Assembly: GCF_000425545.1 (NCBI RefSeq)
Contig: NZ_AUDQ01000008.1
Location: forward strand, 1 to 64,000
DNA length: 64,000 bases
DNA from: Sporosarcina ureae DSM 2281
GTDB taxonomy: Bacteria > Bacillota > Bacilli > Bacillales_A > Planococcaceae
Direction: 5' to 3'
Below, one piece after another: positions 1 through 10,030 of this stretch. Positions within the stretch are counted from its first letter, which is position 1, and each line of letters starts with the position of its first letter. The translations under genes were made by a program, and so were the position numbers. Under the pieces are notes generated by a model that was not told where the DNA came from, did not search any database, and saw only the letters and a list, made by a program, of their open reading frames with translations.

Positions 1-510
1 CGCATACGCACACACATAGAGCGTTCGACCTCGAGCAATGAGCGGTTGTGCTTTAGCATTGAGCGCTTACACACACATATAGAGCGAAAACGCGGTAGCA
101 TTGAGCGAAGCTGGCTAGCAACCACTTAGAGTGTTTAACCATTGAACTATGAGCGGAGTTGCGTTGGTATTGAGCGGATACGCAACTACATAGAGCGCTT
201 AACCCCAGACTATGAGCGAAAACGCGTCAGTATTGAGCGCGTTCGCACTCACTTAGAGCGCTCAACCACAAACTATGAGCGCAAACGCGGCGGCATTGAG
301 CGAATACGCACCCACATAGAGCGTTCAACCCCAAACTATGAGCGGATACGCGTCAGTATTGAGCGCGTTCGCACACACTTAGAGCGCTTAACCTCAAACT
401 ATGAGCGAAAACACGTCAGCATTGAGCGGATACACATCCACATAGAGCGCTCAACCACAAACTATGAGCGCAAACGCATCCGCATTGAGCACAAATACAA
501 AAAAACTGCA
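1..510 (+). repeat. GAGCG phased repeat block A
   Basis: The pentamer GAGCG recurs mostly every 21 bp (for example at 19, 40, 61, 82 and 103), preceded by short A/T triplets such as ATT, ATA, TAT or TTA. The 16 bp between pentamers fall into a few recurring types (for example CTCAACCACAAACTAT), giving a higher-order repeat. Because 21 is divisible by three, one frame stays open from 142 to 534 and would encode an ERxR/IERxR heptad repeat. I see no ribosome binding site and treat it as non-coding. The block begins before the window edge and ends at the terminator of the next gene. Confidence 0.85.
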
Positions 511-542
511 GACCCACTCTCATTAAAAGAGTGAATCTGCAG
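499..542 (-). terminator. Terminator of the PCYCGC lipoprotein gene
   Basis: Outer arms CTGCAGA (506-512) and TCTGCAG (536-542) enclose an inner CACTCT/AGAGTG stem. On the reverse strand the hairpin is followed by a run of T. It separates the gene from the repeat block. Confidence 0.85.
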
Positions 543-559
543 CCTAATCAATCAACCAA

Positions 560-1084
560 TCAAACCGGCATTGGAGTATCCGTAGGTTTCGCATAGTCTC
601 CGTTACCGTACTCCGTATCAATTGCATCACGGATTTCTTTCATGGACATGCCGTCTTGCTTCATTTGTACGGATTTCACTGCGATTTCCAGACAAGCTAG
701 GCAACGTGTGCCGTGATCGTCCCAGACAACGGAGCCGTCTTCGCGTACTTCATCTAAGAAACAATTCATATTGCTCTTGTGTCCGGCACTTTCTCCGCAA
801 CCGCAATAGCAAGGCATGTATTCCAAAATGTCCGTTGCGTTGCCCGCCACTTGATAGATCATGCGCATATCTTCCGGCTTATCATCTAGGAATGAAGGCA
901 AGATGTCCGCTGAAGCGGTTACTTCCTGCAAGTCGCCATTCGGCAAATGCTCTGCGTGATCATGTCCTGCTTCTGCCCTTACATCTTGTGGATCTACTTC
1001 AGCAGGTTTTTCTGTAGCGCCGTTTCCGCATGCCGCAAGCGCTACTGTCAACGCAGCCAGTCCTGCTAGTAACTTCTTTTTCAT
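560..1084 (-). CDS. PCYCGC-motif lipoprotein
   Basis: This 174-residue protein has a lipoprotein signal peptide with a lipobox ending in LAAC and the cysteine at residue 19, so it is probably tethered to the outer face of the membrane. The mature part has the motif PCYCGCGxxxGHxxNxNCF at about residues 91-109 and a later CLAC pair at about 128-131. This matches a Bacillales family named for the PCYCGC motif whose function is unknown. The dense Cys/His set suggests metal or redox chemistry, which is inference. An AAGGAG site lies 12 nt before the ATG. It is transcribed alone, with its own terminator. Confidence 0.85.
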   Translation of the reverse strand: MKKKLLAGLAALTVALAACGNGATEKPAEVDPQDVRAEAGHDHAEHLPNGDLQEVTASADILPSFLDDKPEDMRMIYQVAGNATDILEYMPCYCGCGESAGHKSNMNCFLDEVREDGSVVWDDHGTRCLACLEIAVKSVQMKQDGMSMKEIRDAIDTEYGNGDYAKPTDTPMPV

Positions 1085-1168
1085 GTATATTCCTGACTCC
1101 TTCGTATAGAGATTATGCCTTTAGTATACATGGTTTGCGGGAAAAACAAGCGTACAAATTCATGACAA

Positions 1169-2554
1169 TTATGAGTTGCCCGTCATCTTGCTTGGATCTA
1201 CATATTCGTCAAATTGCGCTTCTGTCAATAAACCAGTAGAAAGTGCCGCTTCTTTCAGCGTTGTACCTTCTGTATGAGCCTTCTTCGCGATTTTCGCCGC
1301 ATTTTCATAGCCGATATGCGGATTCAAAGCCGTTACTAGCATCAATGAATTCTTCACTTTATTGTCGATTTCTTCACGGTTCGGTTCAATTCCTACCGCA
1401 CAGTTATCGTTGAAGCTGACCATACCGTCAGCAAGTAATTTCGCTGATTGTAGGAAGTTGTAGATAATAACTGGTTTGAAGACGTTCAATTCGAAGTTCC
1501 CTTGGCTTGCAGAAAATCCGATTGTTGCGTCGTTCCCCATTACTTGTGCCACAACCATCGTTAATGCTTCACTTTGTGTCGGGTTCACTTTACCTGGCAT
1601 GATTGAACTGCCTGGTTCGTTCTCTGGAATCGTAATTTCACCGATACCTGAACGTGGACCACTTGCCAACCAGCGTACGTCATTTGCTACTTTCATCAAG
1701 TCCGCAGCCAATGCTTTTAGTGCGCCGTGTGTATAGACGACTTCGTCATAACTCGTCAATGCGTGGAATTTATTTTGTGCAGATGTAAACTCAATGCCGA
1801 CAGATTTTGAAATCTCCTCCGCCACTTTTTCGCCGAATCCAGCTGGCGCGTTAAGTCCTGTACCAACTGCTGTACCGCCGATTGCAAGTTCTTTCATTGT
1901 CTGGACACTAGTTTCCAGCATGCTGTGTGTTTTCTCTAGCATTTTGTGCCAACCGCTGATTTCTTGGCCCAACGTCAATGGCGTCGCGTCCTGCAAGTGC
2001 GTACGTCCAATTTTGATGATATCCGCGAAGTCTTCGGATTTTTTTTGAAGTGTTGTTGCTAGTTTATCAATTGCCGGCAATACTTCGCGCTCTACCGCAA
2101 TAACACCCGCCACGTGTAGCGCAGTTGGGAATGTATCGTTGGAGCTTTGTGATTTATTGACATCGTCATTCGGGTGCAGGCGTTCTTCCTCGCCCCACTC
2201 CTCAAGCAACTGGTTGCCACGGTTAGCGAGTACTTCGTTCATGTTCATGTTCGACTGCGTACCGCTTCCTGTTTGCCAAACCACCAGCGGGAAGTGCTCG
2301 TCCCACTTGCCTTCGATAACCTCTTCTGCTGCTGCTTTAATAGCTTTCATTTTAACTTCGGATAGATTGCCGAATGAATGACTTGCGATCGCTGCTGATT
2401 TTTTCAAATGGGCAAAGGCTTGGATTACACCAAGCGGAATGCGTTCCCCGCCGATTTTAAAGTTGTGCTTACTGCGCTGCGTCTGCGCGCCCCATAACTT
2501 ATCTGCTGGTACTTGTATTTCTCCGAACGTGTCATGCTCAATACGATATTCCAT
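1169..2554 (-). CDS. fumC: Class II fumarate hydratase
   Basis: The enzyme catalyses reversible hydration of fumarate to malate in the TCA cycle, in the cytoplasm, as an iron-independent homotetramer. The 461-residue product has the fumarase/aspartase signature [11 protein letters not shown], the upstream SSNDTFPTA segment and the N-terminal GAQTQRS typical of FumC. The ATG at 2554 is preferred over a GTG four codons upstream because AGAGGTGG sits about 8 nt before it, whereas the GTG lies inside that site. It appears monocistronic, flanked on the upstream side by an unrelated gene. Confidence 0.96.
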   Translation of the reverse strand: MEYRIEHDTFGEIQVPADKLWGAQTQRSKHNFKIGGERIPLGVIQAFAHLKKSAAIASHSFGNLSEVKMKAIKAAAEEVIEGKWDEHFPLVVWQTGSGTQSNMNMNEVLANRGNQLLEEWGEEERLHPNDDVNKSQSSNDTFPTALHVAGVIAVEREVLPAIDKLATTLQKKSEDFADIIKIGRTHLQDATPLTLGQEISGWHKMLEKTHSMLETSVQTMKELAIGGTAVGTGLNAPAGFGEKVAEEISKSVGIEFTSAQNKFHALTSYDEVVYTHGALKALAADLMKVANDVRWLASGPRSGIGEITIPENEPGSSIMPGKVNPTQSEALTMVVAQVMGNDATIGFSASQGNFELNVFKPVIIYNFLQSAKLLADGMVSFNDNCAVGIEPNREEIDNKVKNSLMLVTALNPHIGYENAAKIAKKAHTEGTTLKEAALSTGLLTEAQFDEYVDPSKMTGNS

Positions 2555-2660
2555 CTTTACATCCACCTCTCAAAGTAATAATCAGACTCTCTATCTCTAT
2601 CATGCCCTATTTTCGAGCAGATTTGAATTAAAAAGGGTTGGAAGGGGGAGTACGAGGGGA

Positions 2661-2738
2661 TTGCAAGGGATTTGTGCGTAGTAGGGGCGACTCCGGAAAG
2701 CGTCCCCTCCGAAGCACCACTCCCTACCCCAACAGCCT
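2661..2738. repeat. Short copy of the dispersed palindromic element
   Basis: This stretch keeps the outer segments of the element found at 31316-31445 and 62430-62559: ATTGCAAGGGATT on one side, ACCCCAACAGC on the other, and the inner pair GGGGCGACTCC / GGAAAGCGTCCCC. The long internal hairpin is missing here, so the two inner arms meet directly and fold into a compact stem-loop. It lies between the 3' end of an MFS gene and the 5' side of fumC. Confidence 0.8.
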
Positions 2739-2746
2739 CTCTTCAC

Positions 2747-3964
2747 TCAAACATCTTGCATACGAAACGCCTTCCGAACCACTGTAAAGAAAATCACCAA
2801 AGCACCCGTACTGCATGTCAACACGACCATGCTAAGCGGCCAAGCCGAGCTATCTCCCGCTAGTCCTACTAGCGGCGAAACCGTTGCACCGCCGATGAAT
2901 GGCATCAGCCCGAGAAACGCCGCTGCGCTTCCTGCCGACTTGCCCTGACTCTGCATCGCAAGCGAAAACGACGCTGGCGACACCAAACCAACGCTCGACA
3001 CCATAAAGAACAACGCCGTCGCAATTACGGCTAGCGGCCATTCATTCCAGACAGTCAACAAAAGTAAAATACTAGCCGCAAATGAAAGCAACACGCCTGC
3101 GCGCAAGAACTTCACCTCGTGAATTCTACCTGAAAGTCGACCCGTCAATTGCGCCGCCGTGATAATCCCGACACCGTTCAGCGCGAAGAACAAGGAAAAC
3201 TGTTGCGCCGTGACACCATAAATATTTTGTAAAACGAACGGAGAACCCGCAATGTACGCAAACATGCTCGACATAATCAAGCCTTGCGTCAACGCGATAC
3301 CTATGAACCACTTATCTTTCAGTAGACCACTAAACGTCTTGACGACTGCGAGCATCCCACTCTCTGCACGTTCTTCAACCGGCAATGTATCTGGCAGGAA
3401 AAATGCCGTTGATAAAAACATCAACAAACCGATGATTCCGAGTAATAAGAACACCGCTGGCCACGAAGCAAAGTTCAGCACGACACCACCTACAATTGGT
3501 GAAAGTATCGGTGCTGCTCCACTGACGATCGACAGCATCGCCATGAATTTAGTTAATTCATTTCCTACATATAAGTCACGTGCGCAAGCTCTCGCGATCA
3601 CAATTCCCGCAGCCCCTGTCATTCCTTGAACGAAACGTAATGCAACGAAAATCCAGATGTTCGGACTAAACGCACATAAGACGGAAGCGATGGCATACAC
3701 GCTGAGTGTAATGACGAGCGGTTTCCGCCTGCCGTAAATATCACTTAACGGCCCGAAAATGAGCTGGCCTGCGCCTAAACCGATCAAGCAGGCTGTCAGA
3801 CTTAATTGGACAAGTGAAGTTGAAGCGTTTAAGTCATCCGCGACAATGGGCAATCCCGGCAAATACATATCCATTGATAGTGGGCCGAATGCTGACAGCG
3901 AGCCGAGCAATACTACGAGCCAAACTGTCGGCATGGGAATCTTTTTTTGTAATGAAGTATTCAT
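2747..3964 (-). CDS. Bcr/CflA-type MFS drug exporter
   Basis: A 405-residue protein with about twelve hydrophobic segments and the N-terminal layout of Bcr/CflA proton-driven exporters (FGPLSMDMYLPGLP in helix 1, then the loop-2/3 motif GPLSDIYGRRKP). The family exports chloramphenicol, bicyclomycin and other small compounds from the membrane; the substrate here cannot be read. The ATG at 3964 follows AAAAGGG by about 10 nt, while an upstream ATG at 3997 lacks such a site, so the shorter form was chosen. Confidence 0.9.
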   Translation of the reverse strand: MNTSLQKKIPMPTVWLVVLLGSLSAFGPLSMDMYLPGLPIVADDLNASTSLVQLSLTACLIGLGAGQLIFGPLSDIYGRRKPLVITLSVYAIASVLCAFSPNIWIFVALRFVQGMTGAAGIVIARACARDLYVGNELTKFMAMLSIVSGAAPILSPIVGGVVLNFASWPAVFLLLGIIGLLMFLSTAFFLPDTLPVEERAESGMLAVVKTFSGLLKDKWFIGIALTQGLIMSSMFAYIAGSPFVLQNIYGVTAQQFSLFFALNGVGIITAAQLTGRLSGRIHEVKFLRAGVLLSFAASILLLLTVWNEWPLAVIATALFFMVSSVGLVSPASFSLAMQSQGKSAGSAAAFLGLMPFIGGATVSPLVGLAGDSSAWPLSMVVLTCSTGALVIFFTVVRKAFRMQDV

Positions 3965-4034
3965 ATGTACATAACCCTTTTCTTCTATAGAATTCATTCA
4001 GTATAGCAAAAAAGCAGCCGCTTGAGTTACCGAT

Positions 4035-5225
4035 CTACCATATGGACAATATAGTTCCGCCTATCGCCCCGACTAGTACGACAATCCATGGAGGCATTTT
4101 CCAAAAGGTTAGCATGCTGAATAAAATTGCCGCCAATGCGAAGTCTTCTGCCCGCAAAATCGAGCTTGTCCAAATTGGTTTATATAACGCCGAGAGTAAA
4201 ATTCCGATGACCGCGGCATTGACTCCCATGACTGCTCCTTTGATTTTCGGATGATTACGTAAAACGTCCCAAAAAGGCAGAGCTCCGACGATCAATAGAA
4301 AGGCAGGCAAGAATATCGCAACCGTCGCGAATAACCCACCTTGCCAACCGTTCATCACGGCTCCTAGATAGGCAGCGAAGGTAAACAATGGTCCCGGAAC
4401 CGCTTGCGTCGCACCGTAACCCGCTAGAAATGACTCATTTCCAATCCACCCCACCGGTACCAATTCCTGTTCCAATAAAGGCAAGACGACGTGTCCTCCA
4501 CCAAATACGAGTGCGCCTGAACGATAAAAACTATCGAATACTGCAACCCAGTAAGACCCCGTCAGTTCCCGAAGCAACGGTAACATCCCGAGCAAAGTGA
4601 AAAACAGTGTTAAACAAATGATTCCCATTTTCTTTGATACGAGGAATTTGGACGAAACAGCATCTGACGTGTCATGAACTTTGAACAGCCATAATCCCAC
4701 GAGTCCCGCTAGTATAATCACACCGACTTGCGTAAAAGCCGCTTGCCATAAAAGTGTAACGACGAGCGCTAGTAATGCGATGGCTTTTCGCTTAACATCC
4801 GGTGTCAAATTCTTCGACATCCCTACTATCGCATGTGCAACAATCGCTACAGCCACGATCTTCAACCCATGCAACCAACCTGCTTCACTAATATCTGAAC
4901 CAGCTAAAAGCGTGGCGAACAAGATCAACGCTACTACGGAAGGCATGGTGAAACCTAGAAAGGAAACTAGCCCTCCGACTACCCCTGCACGTGCCACGCC
5001 AATTCCGATCCCTACCTGACTGCTTGCTGGACCTGGAAGGAATTGCGCCAACGCCACTAAATCCCCATACCCTTTTTCATCCATCCACTTACGTTTTCGT
5101 ACATACTCTTCATGGAAATAACCTAAATGCGCAGTTGGTCCGCCAAATGAGGTCAGTCCTAGTTTAAGAGATACGATAAGTAGTTCTACTAGTCTCTTTA
5201 CAGAAGAAGCCGTATTATTCTTCAT
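4035..5225 (-). CDS. chrA: Chromate transporter, long two-domain form
   Basis: A 396-residue membrane protein made of two homologous CHR halves. The first carries TSFGGPTAHLGYF and the LAQFLPGPASSQ segment, the second carries FGGGHVVLPLLE and ATQAVPGPLFTFAAY, each near the start of its half. Such long ChrA proteins export chromate, probably in exchange with sulfate or oxyanions, and give chromate resistance in characterised bacteria. It stands alone between the MFS gene and a forward-strand phosphate transport pair; no ChrB-like regulator is nearby. Confidence 0.93.
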   Translation of the reverse strand: MKNNTASSVKRLVELLIVSLKLGLTSFGGPTAHLGYFHEEYVRKRKWMDEKGYGDLVALAQFLPGPASSQVGIGIGVARAGVVGGLVSFLGFTMPSVVALILFATLLAGSDISEAGWLHGLKIVAVAIVAHAIVGMSKNLTPDVKRKAIALLALVVTLLWQAAFTQVGVIILAGLVGLWLFKVHDTSDAVSSKFLVSKKMGIICLTLFFTLLGMLPLLRELTGSYWVAVFDSFYRSGALVFGGGHVVLPLLEQELVPVGWIGNESFLAGYGATQAVPGPLFTFAAYLGAVMNGWQGGLFATVAIFLPAFLLIVGALPFWDVLRNHPKIKGAVMGVNAAVIGILLSALYKPIWTSSILRAEDFALAAILFSMLTFWKMPPWIVVLVGAIGGTILSIW

Positions 5226-5448
5226 TTTGATCTCCTTTCCTCTTATGTAATACTTTACTGCCGATCATCTCATGTCTACATTAATTTTCAATGGATTTAG
5301 TAGAATTTAACGATAACTTAACAATAGATGGACAAACAAATGACTAATTGAAATTCCGCTCAAATTCTACACCGTTCGCTATCTTTTTTCGGACAGTTTT
5401 TGTATGATGTAATCACTATCGATGTCAACAATAGATGGAGGAATTGAG

Positions 5449-6069
5449 ATGCTAGGTCCACGTAAACCCGATCCGTTTTTCACAGCGTTATTAGACATCG
5501 CAAAGCACGTGCAGGAATCTATGCACTATGCGAACGATTTTCAGATCGATTCTGTCTCAGACCTGAAAGGTGTCAGCATTCGAATGAAGGAATATGAAAC
5601 AGCTGGTGATACGTTAATTCATGAATTAATCACGAAACTGAATACCTCGTTCATGACGCCAATCGAACGGGAAGATATTTTGAATATCGCGATTGCAATG
5701 GATGATATTCTCGATGGCATGGAGCATTTTCTGGCTAACCTGGAGATGTTTTCTCTCATTGAAATTGATGAATACATGCAGAAGTTCATGGTCAACATTA
5801 TGAAAAGTACCGATGAAATCGTTTTGGCGATGGAATTGCTGACGAAGAAAAAGCTTGTGGAAATGCGTACGCATGCTGTGCAGATTAAAGAGTATGAACG
5901 GATTTGCGACGAAGTGTTGCGAACGTCCATTAAGCAAATGTTCATTCGCGAAAAAGATCCTATCCGCATCATTCAATTGAAAGATCTGTATGAACTGCTT
6001 GAAGATACTGCAGACTTTTGTCAAGACGTGGCAAATAATATTGAAACAATCATTATGCGCAACGCGTAA
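5449..6069 (+). CDS. DUF47 (PhoU-like) accessory protein of a Pit transporter
   Basis: A 206-residue, mostly alpha-helical protein of the DUF47/PhoU-related family, rich in acidic and Met residues in helices as in PhoU metal-binding bundles. Members are almost always encoded next to Pit phosphate permeases and are thought to modulate them. Here the Pit gene starts 13 bp downstream, so the two form an operon. The ATG at 5449 follows GGAGG with good spacing; the ORF extends nine codons upstream without a start signal. Confidence 0.9.
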   Translation: MLGPRKPDPFFTALLDIAKHVQESMHYANDFQIDSVSDLKGVSIRMKEYETAGDTLIHELITKLNTSFMTPIEREDILNIAIAMDDILDGMEHFLANLEMFSLIEIDEYMQKFMVNIMKSTDEIVLAMELLTKKKLVEMRTHAVQIKEYERICDEVLRTSIKQMFIREKDPIRIIQLKDLYELLEDTADFCQDVANNIETIIMRNA

Positions 6070-6082
6070 GGAGTCCTAACCC

Positions 6083-7081
6083 ATGGATACGATTCTCATA
6101 CTCACCATTCTCGTCGTGGTATTTGCCTTGGCGTTCGACTTCATTAACGGTTTCCACGATACAGCCAACGCGATCGCTACTTCGGTATCGACACGCGCAC
6201 TGAAACCCCGAACTGCGATTATGCTCGCCGCCACGATGAACTTCGTCGGTGCACTGACATTCACGGGCGTAGCGAAAACCATTACGAAAGATATCGTCGA
6301 TCCGTTCCTATTAGAAAATGGTTCTCTCGTAATTTTGGCTGCACTCGTTTCCGCGATCACCTGGAACTTAGTCACGTGGTATTTCGGAATCCCTTCCAGC
6401 TCCTCGCATGCATTGATCGGATCTATTGCCGGCTCAGCGATTGCGGCGGCTGGATTTGGCATTCTGAATTACAGCGGCTTCATTAAAATCATTCAGGCAC
6501 TGTTATTATCTCCTATCATTGCATTGGTCGGTGGATTTATTGTCATGACCATATTACGTACAGTATTAAAGAATCGAAATTTATTTAAAGCCAACCGTCG
6601 TATCCGCTACATGCAAATAGGCACGGCTGCGATTCAATCGTTCACACATGGTACGAATGACGCGCAAAAGGCGATGGGGATTATTACGATGGCCTTGATA
6701 GCAGCAGAATTACAGACAACCGATGATATTCAGCTATGGGTACGGATTGCGGCGGCTACTGCGATGGGAATTGGTACGTCGATCGGCGGTTATAAGATTA
6801 TCAAGACCGTTGGCGGCAAGATTATGAAGATCCGACCGATTCACGGGATTGCATCAGATTTAAACTCCGCAGTCATTATTTTCGGTGCTACCCTTCTTCA
6901 TTTACCTGTCAGCACAACACACGTAATCTCATCTTCTATTATGGGTGTTGGTTCAGCGCAGCGCTTGAAAGGTGTGAAATGGGGAGTCGCACAGAAGATT
7001 GTTTTGACGTGGATTATCACGATGCCGATCTCCGCTTTAATGGCTGCAGTCGTCTATAAACTATTCGCACTTTTTCTATAA
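6083..7081 (+). CDS. pit: Low-affinity inorganic phosphate transporter, PiT family
   Basis: A 332-residue membrane protein with the duplicated PiT signature: FDFINGFHDTANAIAT at residues 13-28 and QSFTHGTNDAQKAMG in the second half. PiT carriers take up metal-phosphate complexes with protons or sodium. It lies 13 bp after the DUF47 gene with an AAGGAG site between them. About 40 bp after its stop the promoter of the cold-shock gene begins; no strong terminator was noticed there. Confidence 0.94.
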   Translation: MDTILILTILVVVFALAFDFINGFHDTANAIATSVSTRALKPRTAIMLAATMNFVGALTFTGVAKTITKDIVDPFLLENGSLVILAALVSAITWNLVTWYFGIPSSSSHALIGSIAGSAIAAAGFGILNYSGFIKIIQALLLSPIIALVGGFIVMTILRTVLKNRNLFKANRRIRYMQIGTAAIQSFTHGTNDAQKAMGIITMALIAAELQTTDDIQLWVRIAAATAMGIGTSIGGYKIIKTVGGKIMKIRPIHGIASDLNSAVIIFGATLLHLPVSTTHVISSSIMGVGSAQRLKGVKWGVAQKIVLTWIITMPISALMAAVVYKLFALFL

Positions 7082-7127
7082 CAACTGGAAAATCCAAGTC
7101 ATTCTTCCATCGAACTAATCTTTCCAC

Positions 7128-7156
7128 TTGCTATATCTGCCTTTTCTTGTTATGAT
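7128..7156 (+). promoter_or_regulatory. Sigma-A promoter of the cold-shock gene
   Basis: A -35 TTGCTA (7128-7133) and -10 TATGAT (7151-7156) are separated by 17 bp. Transcription would start near 7163 and give a leader of about 110 nt before the cold-shock ATG. Long leaders are usual for csp mRNAs, where they act as temperature-responsive structures; whether this one does is not visible. Confidence 0.6.
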
Positions 7157-7272
7157 AAAGAAGAATTATTTTTGTTCGACGTTGGTCTACGATTTATCTC
7201 GACCGTTTTTTAGAAATTGAGCAAGGATAGTAATACAATGTGTACACGAGTGTGCACGAGGAGGAAACAAAC

Positions 7273-7473
7273 ATGGAACAAGGTAAAGTAAAATGGTTTA
7301 ACGCAGAAAAAGGTTATGGCTTCATCGAACGTGAAGATGGCGACGACGTATTCGTACACTTCTCAGCTATCCAAGGTGATGGCTTCAAAACTCTTGAAGA
7401 AGGTCAAGACGTGTCTTTCGAAATCGAACAAGGACAACGCGGACTTCAAGCAACTAACGTTACTAAAAACTAA
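7273..7473 (+). CDS. Cold shock protein (CspA/CspB family)
   Basis: A 66-residue single cold-shock domain with RNP1 (KGYGFI) and RNP2 (VFVHFS), binding single-stranded RNA and DNA as an RNA chaperone. The length matches the Bacillus CspB/C/D group. An ATG at 7273 is preceded by GAGGAGG; the open frame continues upstream without a start signal. A tandem TGTACACGAG/TGTGCACGAG lies just before the ribosome binding site. An intrinsic terminator follows closely, so the gene is monocistronic. Confidence 0.96.
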   Translation: MEQGKVKWFNAEKGYGFIEREDGDDVFVHFSAIQGDGFKTLEEGQDVSFEIEQGQRGLQATNVTKN

Positions 7474-7485
7474 TTTGCCTATACA

Positions 7486-7515
7486 AACCACTTCCTTTTA
7501 GGAAGTGGTTTTTTT
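7486..7515 (+). terminator. Terminator of the cold-shock gene
   Basis: A perfect 10-bp stem AACCACTTCC / GGAAGTGGTT with a TTTTA loop is followed by a run of seven T. Confidence 0.93.
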
Positions 7516-7622
7516 GCGCATTTCTTTCCATATTTACGTAACACTTCACTATAGTTCCTTGTTATGATAAGCATAGACAAGAAAATAATGGATTTTTTTG
7601 CATAGAGTGAGGAGGAATAAGG

Positions 7623-9773
7623 TTGCAACGTTTCGGGAAATGGGTAACTCGATCATATAAATGGATTTTCACGTTTTGGATTTTGCTATTTGGTATGATG
7701 ACGTATTTCGCCATCCAATTGCCCGGTCTACTAGCAGGAGACGGATTCCGCGTGGACGGCGAGCATGAACAAGTGATGAAGATTGTCTCGGAAGACTTTG
7801 GCTTACCTGCAGAATCTTTGTTTTTAGTGTTTGACGGAAAAACTGACGCAGAAATCGATACTTCACTTGATCAGCTGGAAGAGTTCGGTATCATGTCGGA
7901 TATCGTATCCCCTCTAGCTGAAAAAGCGCAGTATACGAAAGATTTGTCCTATGCCTTGTTGCAATTTGATAAGGCGCCTGACGATATGCCGCAAGTCGTG
8001 GAAGATATTCGCGACGAAATTGATGGTCAAACAGGCGTGACACTCACTGGGGGAGGGGCATTTGAACACGATGTCAATCAGGCCAGTCAACGCGACTTGA
8101 TGACAGCTGAGGCGATCGGTTTGCCGATTGCGATTATCGTACTACTGTTTGCGTTTGGTACAATCGTCGCATCCTTCGTTCCATTAATCGTCGGCATCGG
8201 TACAGTCGTCTCTACTCTCGGAATTCTAGCATTGCTCGGCAATACGGTGGACCTTTCCATTTTCGTACTGAATATCGTACCGATGCTCGGTTTAGCCCTC
8301 TCTATCGATTTTGCGTTATTATTCATTAGTCGTTATCGGGAAGAACTGACCAAACGTAGCGTGACAGATTCTGTCGTTATGACGATCCGTACTGCTGGTC
8401 GCTCGATTATTTTCTCCGCGGTATGCGTGTTCATTGGACTCGGTGCGATGCTTCTCATCCAAGTAGATATTTTCATGAATATTGCACTCGGAGGTATGAT
8501 TGTCGTCGGGATGGCGGTCGTCTCTTCCCTTACTCTATTGCCTGCCGTTTTGCTAATGCTAGGCGATCGCATCCATACAGGACGTTTGCTGAAAGAGCGT
8601 GGCGAAGAGGCGAACGGTTGGAGAAAGTTTGCGCGTTATGTGATCAAGTGCCCCGTTACGATTGCGATCGTGGCGTTTGTGTTACTCGCCATTGCCGTAA
8701 TTCCAGTGAAAAATATGGAATTGACGATCCCGCAGATTGATTCTTTGCCGGAAAACTTCGATACGCGTGTAGCTTTTGAACAGATGCAAGATACATTTGG
8801 TTTAGGCGACGAGAGTACAGTGTTCTTGATCGCAGAGCGTGACGGTAGTTGGAAGACGACGGAAGGTCTTCACGATATGTTAGCGTTACAAGATCAATTG
8901 GTGGATGATTCATTGGTCAAAGAAATTTCGACTGTCTTTACGATCAGCGGAATCGATAACGTGGCGGAATGGGAGCAAACACTACGTATTCCGCAACTGT
9001 ACGACCAGCTCAATCCGGTGTTGAAGAATTTCACCGACAGCGGTAACCGTTTATTCATTCCTGTAACATTACAGGCTTCCGGCAGTTCGAATGAAGCACA
9101 AGACTGGATCCGCGATTGGTCAGAGAAAGATATTGGCTTTAACATTTTGCTTGGTGGCGAACCGCGCTTCAACCAGGAAATCTTCGATGAAATAGCGGAT
9201 CATATCGTCTACGTATTGCTCATTATCATTGTCTCTACCTTCTTCATCCTGATGTTCGCGTTCCGTTCATTGATCATTCCGGTGAAGGCGATTCTGATGA
9301 ATATTCTCGGATTGTCCGCGACATTCGGCATTCTCGTTTACATATTCCAGTATGGCCACTTCGGATTAAATCCAGGTACCGTAGCGCTCATCATTCCAGT
9401 CATCGTCTTCAGTCTCGTATTCGGCTTGAGCATGGACTATGAAGTATTCCTCATCTCGCGCATGCAAGAAGAGTTTGCACAGTCATTCAATAATGATAAA
9501 TCCACAGTCGAAGGATTGGCCACGACGAGTAAAGTTATCACGTCTGCTGCGCTGATTATGATCGTTCTAACAGGCGCCTTCGCGTTTACAGACGTCATGC
9601 CCGTGAAGCAAATCGGCGTCGGAATTGCAGTCGCAGTGGCGATCGATGCGACAATCATTAGACTATTGCTCGTTCCAAGCTTAATGAAACTGTTCGGCAA
9701 ATGGAACTGGTGGCTACCGTTTGGCAAAGGTCTGTACCGTTCAAATAGCCAGAAATATAGTGTGAAAAAATGA
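7623..9773 (+). CDS. MMPL/RND-type transporter (YdfJ-like)
   Basis: A 716-residue membrane protein with the duplicated layout of MMPL transporters: one N-terminal helix, a large extracytoplasmic domain, a six-helix bundle (about residues 165-355), a second extracytoplasmic domain and a second bundle (about 540-700). Each bundle has the family motif, GLALSIDFALLFISRYREE and GLSMDYEVFLISRMQEE, which supply the Asp/Tyr proton relay. It resembles Bacillus YdfJ and mycobacterial MmpL lipid exporters; the substrate is unknown. The start is TTG, with GAGGAGG ahead of it. Confidence 0.9.
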   Translation: MQRFGKWVTRSYKWIFTFWILLFGMMTYFAIQLPGLLAGDGFRVDGEHEQVMKIVSEDFGLPAESLFLVFDGKTDAEIDTSLDQLEEFGIMSDIVSPLAEKAQYTKDLSYALLQFDKAPDDMPQVVEDIRDEIDGQTGVTLTGGGAFEHDVNQASQRDLMTAEAIGLPIAIIVLLFAFGTIVASFVPLIVGIGTVVSTLGILALLGNTVDLSIFVLNIVPMLGLALSIDFALLFISRYREELTKRSVTDSVVMTIRTAGRSIIFSAVCVFIGLGAMLLIQVDIFMNIALGGMIVVGMAVVSSLTLLPAVLLMLGDRIHTGRLLKERGEEANGWRKFARYVIKCPVTIAIVAFVLLAIAVIPVKNMELTIPQIDSLPENFDTRVAFEQMQDTFGLGDESTVFLIAERDGSWKTTEGLHDMLALQDQLVDDSLVKEISTVFTISGIDNVAEWEQTLRIPQLYDQLNPVLKNFTDSGNRLFIPVTLQASGSSNEAQDWIRDWSEKDIGFNILLGGEPRFNQEIFDEIADHIVYVLLIIIVSTFFILMFAFRSLIIPVKAILMNILGLSATFGILVYIFQYGHFGLNPGTVALIIPVIVFSLVFGLSMDYEVFLISRMQEEFAQSFNNDKSTVEGLATTSKVITSAALIMIVLTGAFAFTDVMPVKQIGVGIAVAVAIDATIIRLLLVPSLMKLFGKWNWWLPFGKGLYRSNSQKYSVKK

Positions 9774-9799
9774 AATGGCGCGGTTGCGACGCATACAAA

Positions 9800-9834
9800 A
9801 AACTGTCGGGAATAGTACATTCCCGACAGTTTTT
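9800..9834 (+). terminator. Terminator after the MMPL gene
   Basis: Stem AAACTGTCGGGA / TCCCGACAGTTT with a short loop and a T run. It also has A residues on the 5' side, so it may serve the reverse-strand small gene as well. Confidence 0.9.
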
Positions 9835-9841
9835 CTTATCT

Positions 9842-10009
9842 TTATTGCCAGCCAAACGTACCGATTTCGGTATACGACTGGGTGTCCATTGATTGATGAT
9901 TCTTTTGTGTAGGATTGTTTTTGAAGGTAGCCTGAACCATTAACACGATGCCTACTACCGCCACAATCAACACCACGACCAGCCAAATCGCAACTGTTTT
10001 ACCTTTCAT
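9842..10009 (-). CDS. Small single-span membrane protein, 55 residues
   Basis: An ATG at 10009 follows AGGAGTG with good spacing and opens a 55-codon frame. The product begins MKGKTVAIWL, continues with a strongly hydrophobic stretch to about residue 26, and ends with a polar Asn/Gln-rich tail closing in GTFGWQ. It would be a type II or tail-out small membrane protein. It lies 21 bp after the start of nothing else and just downstream of the 153-residue gene on the same strand, so the two may be cotranscribed. I do not recognise a family. Confidence 0.65.
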   Translation of the reverse strand: MKGKTVAIWLVVVLIVAVVGIVLMVQATFKNNPTQKNHQSMDTQSYTEIGTFGWQ

Positions 10010-10030
10010 TCGATATCACTCCTGTAGCTG

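Noticed and set aside
1..510. Repeat block as a CRISPR array
   Set aside because: The constant part is only 5 bp and the intervals themselves recur, so it is not repeat-spacer structure; no cas genes are present.
142..534. 130-codon open frame with ERxR/IERxR heptads
   Set aside because: It follows from a 21-bp repeat, has no ribosome binding site, and equivalent frames occur in the other repeat blocks.
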